Under the pieces are notes generated by a model. That model searched no databases. It had not been told where the DNA came from and worked only from the letters and a program-made list of their open reading frames with translations. Made by a program: the position numbers and the translations under genes. 64,000 bases of DNA from Myxococcus stipitatus (lineage in GTDB: Bacteria > Myxococcota > Myxococcia > Myxococcales > Myxococcaceae), in assembly GCF_021412625.1 (NCBI RefSeq), contig NZ_JAKCFI010000008.1:372001-436000 (forward strand), in the 5' to 3' direction. Each line of letters opens with the position of its first letter. The stretch's first letter is position 1. Shown piece after piece: positions 32,760 through 41,633 of the stretch.

Positions 32760-33135
32760 CTCCTGTTGCTCCCGCACCCTCCCGTCGAGCGTCGCCAGCC
32801 CTCGCGACGCACCGGGAGGCCAGGGGTGAACAGCCCCTGTGTCCTCCAGTCCAGGTTTCACCCGGCATCCGTGGGTGGCCAACACTCCCGGCTCACCGCC
32901 GTTTGCGCCACCACTGCATTCTCACAATATTTCCAGAAGACCAGTTTCATCAAAATTATACCCCCACACTGGCCAGAAAGCATGAATTTATGGTATAGCC
33001 AGTGATTCTGGAGCGCTGACAACCCGGGTCCTCATCGCGTCCTGCTCCAGCACTGGCCGTAGCCCATGTCACATCCCCAACCCGTGTTTGAGCGGTGAGG
33101 CGGGGGGCCCACGGCTCGAGCCGACGAGTGATTCC
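32760..33135. other. Non-coding region with AT-rich island before the P450 gene
   Basis: No gene is seen. Bases 32915-33010 are strikingly AT-rich for this window and contain a 7-bp inverted repeat, CACTGGC (32967-32973) and GCCAGTG (32998-33004), 24 bases apart. A further CACTGGCC occurs near 33050. It probably carries the promoter and control site of the cytochrome P450 gene. Confidence 0.45.
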
Positions 33136-34440
33136 ATGCCCGTGACGGTTCAGAAGCAGGAAGAGACTGGTGTTCCAGCGCACGCGCCGGCGGCGCGCTG
33201 TCCCCACCTGGGGGCGCAGTACAACCCGTTCGCGGGGCCGCACGTCGACAACCCCTATGCCTTCTTCGAGCGGCTGAGGCGGGAGGAGCCGGTGACGTTC
33301 AGCCCCATGCTGGGCATGTGGCTGGTGAGCCGGCTCGACGACATCCACCGGGTGCTGCGCGAGCCCGGGCGCTTCTCCAGCCGGGACATGCTGTCGAGCG
33401 GCACGCAGCTGACGGACGAGGCGAAGGCCATCCTCGCGGAGGGCTTCCCGCTGGACCACATCCTGCTGGGCATGGACCCGCCGGACCACACGCGGCTGCG
33501 CCGGTTGATGAACCGGGGCTTCACCGCGCAGCGCATCGCCAGCACGGCGCCGCTCATCGAGAAGCACGCGCGGCGGCTGGTGGCGCGCTTCGCGCACGCT
33601 GGGAAGGCGGACCTGCTGGAGGAGTTGGCCTACCCGCTGCCGGTGCTCGTCATCCTGGGCATCATGGGCGTGCCGGACGAGGACATGTGGAACATCAAGC
33701 GCTGGAGCGCTGACTGGCAGTCGCTCACCTTCGAGCACGTGCCCCCGGAGAAGCAGCCGGAGATGGCCCGCGGCGTGCTCGCGCTGCAGCGCTACTGCAT
33801 CGATCTGGTCGAGCAGCGCCGGCGCCAGCCGCGCGAGGACCTCACCAGCCACCTGCTCGAGGCCACCGCGGACGGCGACTCCATGTCGCTGCACGAGCTG
33901 GTCATGGCCATTGGCGCCTCCATGCTGTCGGCCGGCCACGAGTCCACCACCGCGCTGATGGCCAACACCTGGAAGCTGGCGCTGGAGCACGGCCTGTGGC
34001 AACGGCTGCGCGAGGACCGCGCGCTCGTGCCGAAGTTCATCGAGGAGGGGGCGCGCTGGGACTCCGTCCAGCACGCCATGATTCGCACCACCGTGGAGGA
34101 CGTGGAGCTGGGAGGCGTGCTGCTGCCCAAGGGCTCGCGGTTGCTGCTGCTCTACCGCTCCGCCAACCGCGACGAGTCGCTCTGCCCGCACGCCCACAAG
34201 CTCGACCTGGACCGCGAGAAGGTGCCCCAGCACCTCACCTACGGCCGCGGCACCCACTTCTGCCTGGGCGCCCCCCTGGCCCGGCTCCAGGTGCAGATCG
34301 CCACCAACCTCCTGCTCGACCACCTGGAGGACCCGCGCCTCGTGCCGGGCCAGGACTTCGGGACGTGGCAGAGCATCGTCCTGCGCCAGATGAAGCACCT
34401 GCGGGTCGAGTGGACGCCCTCCCCGGCCGCCACGCCGTAG
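33136..34440 (+). CDS. Cytochrome P450
   Basis: This 434-residue cytosolic P450 has the I-helix oxygen-binding motif AGHEST near residue 268. The EGAR (ExxR) K-helix motif lies near 300, and the haem loop YGRGTHFCLGAPLAR has the iron-ligand Cys376. Bacterial class I P450s hydroxylate or epoxidise a wide range of substrates using separate ferredoxin partners, none of which is nearby. ATG 33136 (MPVTVQKQEE) fits family length; a longer frame from 33088 adds 16 residues. It ends at a terminator hairpin. The substrate cannot be told from sequence; the next gene encodes a desaturase, but each gene has its own upstream region. Confidence 0.92.
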   Translation: MPVTVQKQEETGVPAHAPAARCPHLGAQYNPFAGPHVDNPYAFFERLRREEPVTFSPMLGMWLVSRLDDIHRVLREPGRFSSRDMLSSGTQLTDEAKAILAEGFPLDHILLGMDPPDHTRLRRLMNRGFTAQRIASTAPLIEKHARRLVARFAHAGKADLLEELAYPLPVLVILGIMGVPDEDMWNIKRWSADWQSLTFEHVPPEKQPEMARGVLALQRYCIDLVEQRRRQPREDLTSHLLEATADGDSMSLHELVMAIGASMLSAGHESTTALMANTWKLALEHGLWQRLREDRALVPKFIEEGARWDSVQHAMIRTTVEDVELGGVLLPKGSRLLLLYRSANRDESLCPHAHKLDLDREKVPQHLTYGRGTHFCLGAPLARLQVQIATNLLLDHLEDPRLVPGQDFGTWQSIVLRQMKHLRVEWTPSPAATP

Positions 34441-34465
34441 TCCGGACACTCCCGAAAACCACACC

Positions 34466-34501
34466 AGGGGCCCTGCGGGCGACTCGTGCCGCGGGGCCTC
34501 T
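34466..34501. terminator. Terminator hairpin after the P450 gene
   Basis: A 13-bp stem (AGGGGCCCTGCGG with CCGCGGGGCCTCT, two G-U pairs) and a 10-base loop lie 25 bases after the stop. Confidence 0.55.
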
Positions 34502-34744
34502 CGTCCGTCCGGGGGCCTACACACAGCCCCCGCCTTCGTCCGCTTCCGTGCGGTCCACTCCCACCCCACCCTCAGCAAAGGTCGAGGTCATTGCAAACCC
34601 ACAGGGGGTTCTAAACGACCTGACTTCCCGCCTTCGCTCTGTAGTGCGTACGTTCCAGAAAGAAAATTCTTGCAAGACTGCCCGTAGTTGCGGGAAAGAG
34701 TCTGGGAATACCCTGCTTGCGAGTGAATAGCGGAAGGAGCTCCC
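34502..34744. promoter_or_regulatory. Upstream region of the desaturase gene
   Basis: This 243-base gap holds an AT-richer part (34655-34735) and a clear AAGGAG ribosome site ending at 34740 before the ATG. I could not assign a -35/-10 or sigma-54 site with confidence. Confidence 0.4.
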
Positions 34745-35815
34745 ATGTACGCGCAGGTCGTTGACGAGGCGGATGTGCAGTTCTCGCGGCGGGTGGACCG
34801 CCAGGCGATGGCCGCCGTGACGCGTGAGATGTCCCGGGTGAGCAACCTGCGGGCGGTGTGGGCGATGGGCACCCAGTGGGCCGTCATCGTCGCGTCCATC
34901 GCGGCGGTGGTGGTGGTGGACCGCTGGTGGATGTGGCCGCTGGCGGCGGTGGTCATCGCCACGCGGCAGCACGCGCTGTTCATCCTGCTGCACGAGGCCT
35001 CGCACCACCACCTGCTGTCGAACCGCAAGTGGTCGGACGCGGTGTCGGACCTGGTGTGCGCCTTCCCGCTGAACATGACGACGGTGGGCTACCGGCACGA
35101 GCACCTGCTGCACCACCGCTACGTCAACACGAAGCAGGACCCATACTGGGTGCACATGCAGCCGGACCCGTCATGGCACTTCCCGCGCACGCCGGTGCGC
35201 GCGGCGGCGGTGTTCCTGGGCGACGCGCTGGGCGTGTACATGCCCGGCCACATGAAGGTGGTGACGCCGTGGACGTACTGGGGGCGGCTGCTGGGCGGGG
35301 CGAAGCCGGCGCTCAGCAAGGCCGAGCACGTCCGCTATGCCCTCTACGTGACGGGGCTCGTCACGCTGCTGGTGACGACGGGCGCGTGGCTGCACTGGCT
35401 CCTGCTGTGGGTGCTGCCCACCACGACGGTGATGATGGCCTTCTTCCGGATGCGCGCGCTGGGCGAGCACCCGCTGGACGCGGAGGGCAAGGGCGACGAG
35501 ACGCGTGAGACGCGCGACATCCGGGCCACCGCGCTGGAGGGCTTCTTCGTGTCACCGCTCAACAGCAACTACCACCTCACCCACCACGCCTTCCCGTCCG
35601 TGCCCTTCTACAACCTGCCCAGGATGCACCAGGAGCTGGAGAAGGCGGGCCTGCTGGAGGACGGGGTGAATCGGTTCGACTCGTACCTCGGCCGGAAGGA
35701 CAACAGCCTGGTGAAGTACCTGGTGCGCAAGCCGGACTCGTCGGAGACCGCCCCGGTGATGGACGTCCGTCCCGCCCGGACGGTGTCGTCGACCAGCGTG
35801 CCGCTGCACTCGTAG
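34745..35815 (+). CDS. Membrane fatty-acid desaturase
   Basis: The 356-residue integral membrane protein carries the three histidine boxes of di-iron desaturases/hydroxylases: HEASHHH (H83-H89), RHEHLLHH (118-124) and NYHLTHH (about 276). Hydrophobic segments lie between the boxes. These enzymes introduce double bonds or hydroxyl groups into lipids in the membrane using O2. It starts at ATG 34745 after AAGGAGCTCCC. The C-terminal 40 residues are hydrophilic. Substrate is unknown; a role in membrane fluidity or in carotenoid/lipid modification is inferred from the fold only. Confidence 0.88.
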   Translation: MYAQVVDEADVQFSRRVDRQAMAAVTREMSRVSNLRAVWAMGTQWAVIVASIAAVVVVDRWWMWPLAAVVIATRQHALFILLHEASHHHLLSNRKWSDAVSDLVCAFPLNMTTVGYRHEHLLHHRYVNTKQDPYWVHMQPDPSWHFPRTPVRAAAVFLGDALGVYMPGHMKVVTPWTYWGRLLGGAKPALSKAEHVRYALYVTGLVTLLVTTGAWLHWLLLWVLPTTTVMMAFFRMRALGEHPLDAEGKGDETRETRDIRATALEGFFVSPLNSNYHLTHHAFPSVPFYNLPRMHQELEKAGLLEDGVNRFDSYLGRKDNSLVKYLVRKPDSSETAPVMDVRPARTVSSTSVPLHS

Positions 35816-35837
35816 CACCTTCCCCGGCAGGCCCCGC

Positions 35838-36764
35838 TCACGGGAAGCGCCGGAGCGAGGTCCACGGGAAGGGCTTCCAGAAGGGCGTGGCCACCGCGTC
35901 CGCGCCCAGCGAGAACCAGGGAGAGGCGTCCTCTCCGGAGGCGAGGACGTGGAAGTCCTGGGCGGGCATGAAGCCCTGGCCGAGCAAGGCCACGCGCTCG
36001 CCCGCCGCGTTGGTCGCCACGTCCAGCACCAGCACCGCGTGGCCCGGGCTGCCGCCCAGCACGAGGAAGTCCCCGGGACGGACCTCTTCGCGAGACGGGC
36101 GGCCCCTGGCGCCGTCCAGCGAGAGCGTGCCCGCGTAGGTGAACACCAGGTCCAGGTACGCGCGGAACGCCTTGCGCGAGTCGTCCGCCGCCGCGCTCCG
36201 CGCCCACGTCACCTTCGAGCCGGCGATGCGGGGGCGGTCGCCTTCCGCGTACTTCGGCCACGAGGCCAGGTGGCCGCTGGTGAACCGGTAGGCGATGCGC
36301 TCGCGTTGCTTGCTGGACCAGAGCCACTCGGCGTGCAGCCGGATGACGGAGTCCGCGCACTGCTGGAGGTTCGCCGTGCCGATGTCCAGCTCCGCCACCG
36401 CCGCCAGCCGCGAGTCGTCGCCCGCCAGCACCTGGGCGCCCCGGTGGTGCAGCACCGGCGTGCCCCGCGCGCGCAGCGGCAGCCCCCGCAACCACGCGCC
36501 GAACGAGCCCGCCTCCACCGCGACGCGCGTGAAGCCCTCGGGCGGCGCGATGGCGTCCGACAGGGCGCGCACCCGCGCGTCCTTCGACAGCCACGCGTAG
36601 CGCGCCAGCTCGTCCTTCGTCGGGGCGCGCGGCTCGGCGGCGTCCGCCTCCGTCGGGGCGCCCAGGGCCCGGGCCGCGCTCGCGGACACGAGCAGCAGGC
36701 CCGCCACGACGGCGAGCGGGAGGGACGCGAGGCGGAAGGGACGACGGGACGCGGATTCGGACAC
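35838..36764 (-). CDS. Exported DUF4846 protein
   Basis: The 308-residue protein has an N-terminal signal/anchor (LPLAVVAGLLLVSASAARALG). It then shows the DUF4846 pattern as I know it: PPEGFTRVAVEAGSFGAWLRGLPL, LDIGTANLQQCADSVIRLHAEWLW, RFTSGHLASWPKY, YAGTLSL and GGSPGHAVLVLDVA. The family is exported, of unknown function, and often reads as a cysteine-protease-like papain fold (C in QQCAD and H in GHAV as candidate pair). It converges with the desaturase gene 22 bp away. Confidence 0.78.
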   Translation of the reverse strand: MSESASRRPFRLASLPLAVVAGLLLVSASAARALGAPTEADAAEPRAPTKDELARYAWLSKDARVRALSDAIAPPEGFTRVAVEAGSFGAWLRGLPLRARGTPVLHHRGAQVLAGDDSRLAAVAELDIGTANLQQCADSVIRLHAEWLWSSKQRERIAYRFTSGHLASWPKYAEGDRPRIAGSKVTWARSAAADDSRKAFRAYLDLVFTYAGTLSLDGARGRPSREEVRPGDFLVLGGSPGHAVLVLDVATNAAGERVALLGQGFMPAQDFHVLASGEDASPWFSLGADAVATPFWKPFPWTSLRRFP

Positions 36765-36954
36765 GAGGGTGGACTCCGGAGAGAGACGGGGGGAGCGCGC
36801 CTCCCCCGGAGGATGGAGGCCCGTGGCGGCCCGGAGGTTCCATCAGAGCACACGGCGTCCGGGTGCAGGAGGGCGTCGCACCCGCCTGGCCGCCTGCCCG
36901 TCCACGAGGGAAGGGCCGAGTGCCCGACTCCGCCCCATCCCCGGCGACAGGTGC

Positions 36955-37593
36955 ATGACGAGGTCCGAGCACTACCTTTGGTCGAAGATGGGCCGTCAGG
37001 CGAGCCTCGTGTTGCTCAATGCGTTGTCGTTGTCCCGACTGCCCATGGCGGCGGCGTTCATCGCCGTGCCCGACACGAAGGTGCGCGCGGCGCTCGTCCT
37101 GCTGGCGGCCCTCTCCGACTTCCTGGATGGGTGGCTGGCTCGCCACAAGGGCCTGGCAACGCGTCTGGGCGCGCTCATCGACCCGGTGGCGGATCGCGCC
37201 TTCATGGTGACGGCCATCCTGGTCTGCTACCTCGACGACCTCATCGGCCTGCCGGAGGTGCTGGTGCTGCTGGTGCGCGACATCGGCACCGCCATCGGCT
37301 TCCTCGTCACCTTGCTGGTGCCCCGACTACGGCTGGTGGAGCTCAAGGCGCGGATGCTCGGCAAGCTCGTCACCACGCTCCAGCTGGTGACGCTGCTGTG
37401 CGTACTGCTGTACCCCCCGGTGGTGCGCCCGCTCGTCGCGCTCATCGGCGTGCTGTCGCTCGCGTCCGTGGTGGACTACTGCCGCGCGGTGCTCCAGGCG
37501 AGGGCCCCGGGGCGCGGCGCCTCGAGGGAGACGGGCTCGCGCGATGGGGCGACGCGGAGGTCCTCCGCGCCCATGCATCCCGTGCGCAAGTAG
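36955..37593 (+). CDS. CDP-alcohol phosphatidyltransferase
   Basis: The 212-residue membrane enzyme has the complete family motif D-x2-DG-x2-AR-x8-G-x3-D-x3-D: D55, D58, G59, A62, R63, G72, D76 and D80. Such enzymes transfer a phosphatidyl group from CDP-diacylglycerol to an alcohol (for example glycerol phosphate, serine or inositol). Four to six membrane segments are apparent. The last 20 residues (ETGSRDGATRRSSAPMHPVRK) are encoded by the first unit of a tandem repeat that continues downstream, so the C-terminus is extended by repeat DNA. The start at 36955 has a weak ribosome site; ATG 36988 is possible. Confidence 0.85.
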   Translation: MTRSEHYLWSKMGRQASLVLLNALSLSRLPMAAAFIAVPDTKVRAALVLLAALSDFLDGWLARHKGLATRLGALIDPVADRAFMVTAILVCYLDDLIGLPEVLVLLVRDIGTAIGFLVTLLVPRLRLVELKARMLGKLVTTLQLVTLLCVLLYPPVVRPLVALIGVLSLASVVDYCRAVLQARAPGRGASRETGSRDGATRRSSAPMHPVRK

Positions 37594-37800
37594 TGGAGTG
37601 GGAGACGGGCTCGCGCGGAGGGTCTCCGCGCCCATGCGCCCCGTGCGCGATTCGAGGAAGCGAAGACGGGCTCGCGAGGCGGGGCGACGCGGCGGGGCTC
37701 GTCGCCATGCATCCCGTGCGCGAGGAGTGGAGTGGGAGACGGGCTCGCGCGGAGGGACGACGCGGAGGTCCTCCGCGCCCATGCAATCCCGTTCCGCGAG
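37530..37800. repeat. Imperfect tandem repeat, about 4 units of 60-75 bp
   Basis: Units begin near 37530, 37605, 37664 and 37734. Each contains GAGACGGGCTCGCG and CGCCCATGCATCCCGTGCGC-like blocks. The first unit overlaps the end of the CDP-alcohol phosphatidyltransferase gene and the rest lie in the intergenic space. Copies differ by small insertions and substitutions. Confidence 0.7.
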
Positions 37801-37812
37801 CCCGTGGGGTCG

Positions 37813-38040
37813 TCAGCCCTGGGGCGGTGGCGCGGAGTCGGTGCCGTGTGGCTCCGGCAGGCCCAGGGACCGGGCGCGCTCGGCGGACGCGGCGGCCCGT
37901 TCGGATTCGGTCATCTCCATCCAGACCTCGTCCATGTCATCCAGCAACGCATCCTCTTCGGGGGAGTCCCCTTCCGGATGGCGAGCGCGCACGCTCGGCA
38001 ACTTGCGCAGCAGCGCGCGGTAGCGATCAAAAGCAGTCAT
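37813..38040 (-). CDS. Small acidic protein of unknown function
   Basis: This 75-residue protein starts at ATG 38040 behind a GGGAGG site eight bases away. It reads MTAFDRYRALLRKLPSVRAR, then an acidic, helical PEEDALLDDMDEVWMEMTESER segment, ending in a Pro-rich tail. It has no signal peptide. Its codon usage and the good ribosome site support a real gene, but I recognise no family. Confidence 0.6.
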   Translation of the reverse strand: MTAFDRYRALLRKLPSVRARHPEGDSPEEDALLDDMDEVWMEMTESERAAASAERARSLGLPEPHGTDSAPPPQG

Positions 38041-38103
38041 GAAGGGAACCTCCCAGCCTGGGACGGGCCTGCACGTGGGTGACTGACGAGATGGGCTCGG
38101 GCT

Positions 38104-38790
38104 TCACTCCTCCGCGTTCGACTTCGGGAGCACGACGATCAGCTCGGTCTGGTGGTCGCCCAGCATGTCCACCACCGCGCGCACGCGCTCGCCGGGCTTC
38201 AGCTCGCGCACGCCAATGGACTTCCCTCCGCGCGTCACCTTCGTCCGGTCCTCCACGCTCAGGGGGAGCGGCTCGCCGGAGTCGTCCGTGAGGACCACCC
38301 GCGACGGCGACACGGAGCGCACCACGCCGGAGAAGGTGGCCGTCACCACCGCCTTCCCCGTGGGCGCGGGCACATTCGTCCCCGCCGGGGGCACCTCGCT
38401 GACGCCCGGTGGATTGCGCGCCGCCCCCTCGCTCCCGGAGCCGCCCACGCCGTCTCCGGCCGACACGCCCCGCGGCGGTGCCCCCCCGGAGCCGGAGCCT
38501 CCCGTCCCCGACGTGTCCGGAGTCCGGGCGCGCAGGCTGTCGACCTCCCGACGCAGCTCCGCCACCTCGGCGCGCAGCGTCGCCACGCTGTGCCACAGCT
38601 CGGAGACCTCGGCCGCCGAGGGCGCGGACCGCGTCGCGGGCGTCGTGTCCGCCTGGGGAGAGGCGGCGGCCCGCCGGGCGGTGCCTACGTCGGGAGCCCG
38701 CTGCGCGTCCTCCATGCAGCCCCCACCACCGACGAGCAGCAGCGCCAGCCCGGCGCCCCAGACTCCCCACCCCGCGACCTCGCGCTGCAT
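38104..38790 (-). CDS. Lipoprotein with coiled-coil and C-terminal beta domain
   Basis: The 228-residue protein begins MQREVAGWGVWGAGLALLLV and reaches a lipobox ending VGGGGC. A heptad-like segment (VSELWHSVATLRAEVAELRREVDSLRAR) predicts a coiled coil near 60-88. A Gly/Pro-rich linker follows, then about 75 residues of beta-rich sequence (KAVVTATFSGVVRSVSPSRVVLTDDSGEPLPLSVED...). The start has GGGAGGGC seven bases upstream; the frame extending to 38889 is not preceded by such a site. It probably sits in the periplasm or outer membrane. Function is unknown. Confidence 0.6.
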   Translation of the reverse strand: MQREVAGWGVWGAGLALLLVGGGGCMEDAQRAPDVGTARRAAASPQADTTPATRSAPSAAEVSELWHSVATLRAEVAELRREVDSLRARTPDTSGTGGSGSGGAPPRGVSAGDGVGGSGSEGAARNPPGVSEVPPAGTNVPAPTGKAVVTATFSGVVRSVSPSRVVLTDDSGEPLPLSVEDRTKVTRGGKSIGVRELKPGERVRAVVDMLGDHQTELIVVLPKSNAEE

Positions 38791-39047
38791 GTGGCTCGCC
38801 CTCCCTTCCCTCCCATGAAAGGTGGGGCCTGCCCGCTCATTCACAACCACCGCTCCCCTCGCGACAGGCCCGGAGAGCAGGCCACCCACCAGGCCGTGGC
38901 CCGCCCGTGCCCGAGGCCCGCCACGGCGTGGAGGGCCCCGGCTCGAAAAAACACGGCGCCTGAAACTTCCACCGCGCTCGCGACACTACGCGGCTGACCG
39001 GGGCGGCACGTCGGCGCCACGGCCTTCTCTTCGCCAGGAGTCCCACC

Positions 39048-40370
39048 GTGTCCAAGTCGTTCGTCTGGGTCAGCCTCGTCGTGGGGCTCGTATTGGGTTT
39101 CGTGGGAGGTCGCGCCATCCCGGGGACCCGTCCGGCCCAGGGCACGCCCCCCGGAGCACCCGCCCCCGCGCCGAATCCCCTGGCGCAGCGTCAGCGCGCG
39201 CCCATCTCGCCCACCGTCTACAAGGTGCCGCTGGACGGCTCGTCGTTCGCGGGCAACGAGGGCGCGCTCGTCACCGTCGTCGAGTTCTCCGACTACCAGT
39301 GCCCCTTCTGCGCGCGAGGCCACGGCACGGTGAAGCAGCTCCAGCAGCGCTATGGCGACAAGCTGCGGCTGGTGATGAAGCACCATCCGCTGAGCAACCA
39401 CCCGCGGGCCCGCCCCGCCGCCCTCGCGGCGCTCGCGGCCGGCGAGCAGGGGAAGTTCTGGCCCTACCACGACGCCCTCTTCGCCAACCCGAAGGCGCTG
39501 GCGGACGAGGACCTGGAGCGGCTGGCGGGGGAGCTGGGGCTCGACGTGGCGCGCTGGAAGCGCGACCTCGCCTCGCCCGCGCTCGCGGCGCGCATCCAGA
39601 AGGACGAGGCGCTCGCGCTGCAGGTGGGCGCCACCGGGACGCCCGCCTTCTTCGTCAACGGCCGCTTCATCAACGGCGCCCAGCCCCTGGAGGTCTTCAC
39701 CTCCGTGGTGGACGAGGAGCTCGCCAAGGCGGAGGCGCTGGTGAAGTCCGGCGTGCGTCCGACGGAGGTCTACGCCCGCGTCATCGAGCGCGGTGTCGAC
39801 CGTCCCCCCGCGCCGCCCGCGCCCGCCGAGCTGCCGACGCAGAAGGTGGAGGTCGGCAACGCGCCCTCGCGCGGCCCCGCCAACGCGCCCGTCACGCTGG
39901 TGGCCTTCTCGGACTTCGAGTGCCCGTTCTGCTCGCGCGCGGTGCCCACGCTCCACGCGCTGGAGCAGGAGTACGCCGGCAAGCTGCGCGTGGCCTTCAA
40001 GCACCAGCCGCTGCCCAACCATCCGCACGCGCGCCTCGCGGCGGTGGCCTCGCTCGCGGCGCACGAGCAGGGCCGGTTCTGGGAGATGCACGACGTGCTC
40101 TTCGCCAATCAGCGCGCCCTCACGCGCGAGGACCTGGAGGCCCATGCCCGGAAGGTCGGCCTGGACATGGCCCGTTTCACGCAGGCGCTCGACTCGTCGC
40201 GCTTCGACGCGCACATCCAGCTGGACATGGCGGAGGCGACACGGCTGGGAGTGACGGCCACGCCCACCTTCTTCGTCAACGGCCGCCCCATCGTGGGGGC
40301 GCTGCCCATCGACCACTTCCGTCGCGTCATCGACGAGGAGCTGAAGAAGTCCGGCGTCGCCACGCGGTAG
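39048..40370 (+). CDS. Membrane-anchored double-domain DsbA-family protein
   Basis: The 440-residue protein has an N-terminal membrane anchor (SFVWVSLVVGLVLGFVGGRA). Two DsbA-like thioredoxin folds follow in tandem: domain 1 has FSDYQCPFCARG (near 83-94) and GTPAFFVN, domain 2 has FSDFECPFCSRAV (near 288-300) and ATPTFFVN. Both CPFC motifs and both cis-proline loops are intact. It is probably a periplasmic thiol oxidant or isomerase. The GTG at 39048 has AGGAG eight bases upstream. The two domains are about half identical, consistent with an old internal duplication. Confidence 0.88.
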   Translation: MSKSFVWVSLVVGLVLGFVGGRAIPGTRPAQGTPPGAPAPAPNPLAQRQRAPISPTVYKVPLDGSSFAGNEGALVTVVEFSDYQCPFCARGHGTVKQLQQRYGDKLRLVMKHHPLSNHPRARPAALAALAAGEQGKFWPYHDALFANPKALADEDLERLAGELGLDVARWKRDLASPALAARIQKDEALALQVGATGTPAFFVNGRFINGAQPLEVFTSVVDEELAKAEALVKSGVRPTEVYARVIERGVDRPPAPPAPAELPTQKVEVGNAPSRGPANAPVTLVAFSDFECPFCSRAVPTLHALEQEYAGKLRVAFKHQPLPNHPHARLAAVASLAAHEQGRFWEMHDVLFANQRALTREDLEAHARKVGLDMARFTQALDSSRFDAHIQLDMAEATRLGVTATPTFFVNGRPIVGALPIDHFRRVIDEELKKSGVATR

Positions 40371-40391
40371 CGCGAGTCCCCGCCCGCCGCG

Positions 40392-41603
40392 TCAGCGGGA
40401 CGACGCGACGGGCGCGCGCACCCGGGGCACGAGGAAGAACAGGCGCCCCTTCTGCTTCATCATGCCGGCGGCCAGCTCCGCCGCCGGTCCCCGCCCCCAG
40501 AAGACATCCACGCGGCCCGCGCCGCGAATGGCCCCGCCGGTGTCCTGGTTGAAGACGAAGCGGGACAGGGGCCGCCACTGCACGGAGCCGTCCGCCATGC
40601 GCACCGGGTGGTCGGTGAGGATGAAGGCCAGCCCTCCCTTGGGGAACAGGCGCGCGTCGGTGGCGATGGAGCGCCCCGGCGTCACCTCGCGCCCGAGCGA
40701 GCCCACCGCGGCGCCCTGGAGGAAGCGGAAGAAGACATACGACTCGTTGTAGTCCAGCACGCGCTCGCGCTGAGAGGGATTGGCCGCCAGCCAGCCGCGC
40801 AGCGCCTGCATCGACATCTGCTCCTTGGGGATGGCGCCCTCCTGGATGAGCAACGAACCGATGCTGCGGTACGGGCGCCCGTTGGACGCGGCATAGCCGA
40901 CACGCCGCTCCGTACCGTCCGCGAGGCGCAGCGTCCCGCTGCCCTGCACCTCCATGAAGAACAGGGCCACCGGGTCCTTCGCCCACGCCAGCTCCAGCTT
41001 GCGCTGGGCCAGCCGCCCCGCGCGTATCTCCGCGCGCGTCCAGTAGGGCACCAGCTTCTTCCCCTCCAGCCGACCGAAGACGCGCTCCGAGGCGAAGCGC
41101 TCCGCGAAGGGCTCCAGCGGCACCTCGATGATGTCGTCCGGCAGCCCGAGGACGGGCACCGCGTACTCCTCCGTCCGCGTGAGGCTCGCCTCGACGGTGG
41201 GCTCGTAGTAGCCCGTGAAGAGCACCTGCCCGTCCTCGCCGCCCGCGGACTCCAGCAGCTCGAAGTCCTCCATCACAGCCTCGCTGACCTCCAGGGAGGA
41301 CATGCCGTCGGTGAGGCGCGCGGAGAGCCGCTCCAGCGCGGCTACCAACTGCGCGGCGGTGACCTCCCGCGGACCATAGACGAAGCGGTGGTCGGCCGGG
41401 CGAGTACGCAGCCAGACGAGGCTCTCCGCGAGCGCGACGCGCAGGCCCGCCGTCTCGCCGTCGTCCACCAGCTTCACGGAGTCGGAGAGCTCCACCAGCG
41501 CGTCCTGGGGCCGGGTGACGGCCGGGCGCTGCACCCGCGCGCAGGAAGCGCAGAGGAGGAGGGACAGCACCAGCGAGAGGCGTCGGGCGGGCCGCGAGAG
41601 CAT
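40392..41603 (-). CDS. mltA: MltA-family lytic murein transglycosylase lipoprotein
   Basis: The 403-residue lipoprotein has a signal ending LLLCASC (lipid Cys about 21). It shows the MltA/3D-domain pattern: LFTGYYEPTVEASLTRTEEYAVPV, ALFFMEVQGSGTLRLADG, YAASNGRPYRSIGSLLIQEG, LDYNESYVFFRFL and the terminal FVFNQDTGGAIRGAGRVDVFWGRG with its catalytic aspartate region. It cleaves peptidoglycan glycan strands to 1,6-anhydromuropeptides at the outer membrane during growth. It converges on the DsbA-like gene 21 bp away. Confidence 0.92.
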   Translation of the reverse strand: MLSRPARRLSLVLSLLLCASCARVQRPAVTRPQDALVELSDSVKLVDDGETAGLRVALAESLVWLRTRPADHRFVYGPREVTAAQLVAALERLSARLTDGMSSLEVSEAVMEDFELLESAGGEDGQVLFTGYYEPTVEASLTRTEEYAVPVLGLPDDIIEVPLEPFAERFASERVFGRLEGKKLVPYWTRAEIRAGRLAQRKLELAWAKDPVALFFMEVQGSGTLRLADGTERRVGYAASNGRPYRSIGSLLIQEGAIPKEQMSMQALRGWLAANPSQRERVLDYNESYVFFRFLQGAAVGSLGREVTPGRSIATDARLFPKGGLAFILTDHPVRMADGSVQWRPLSRFVFNQDTGGAIRGAGRVDVFWGRGPAAELAAGMMKQKGRLFFLVPRVRAPVASSR

Positions 41604-41633
41604 GGTCCCTCGTACCTACCCCAGCCCTCGCGC

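Noticed and set aside
34655-34735. Possible sigma-54 promoter before the desaturase
   Set aside because: The GG and GC elements are not at the required ten-base separation in any register I tried.
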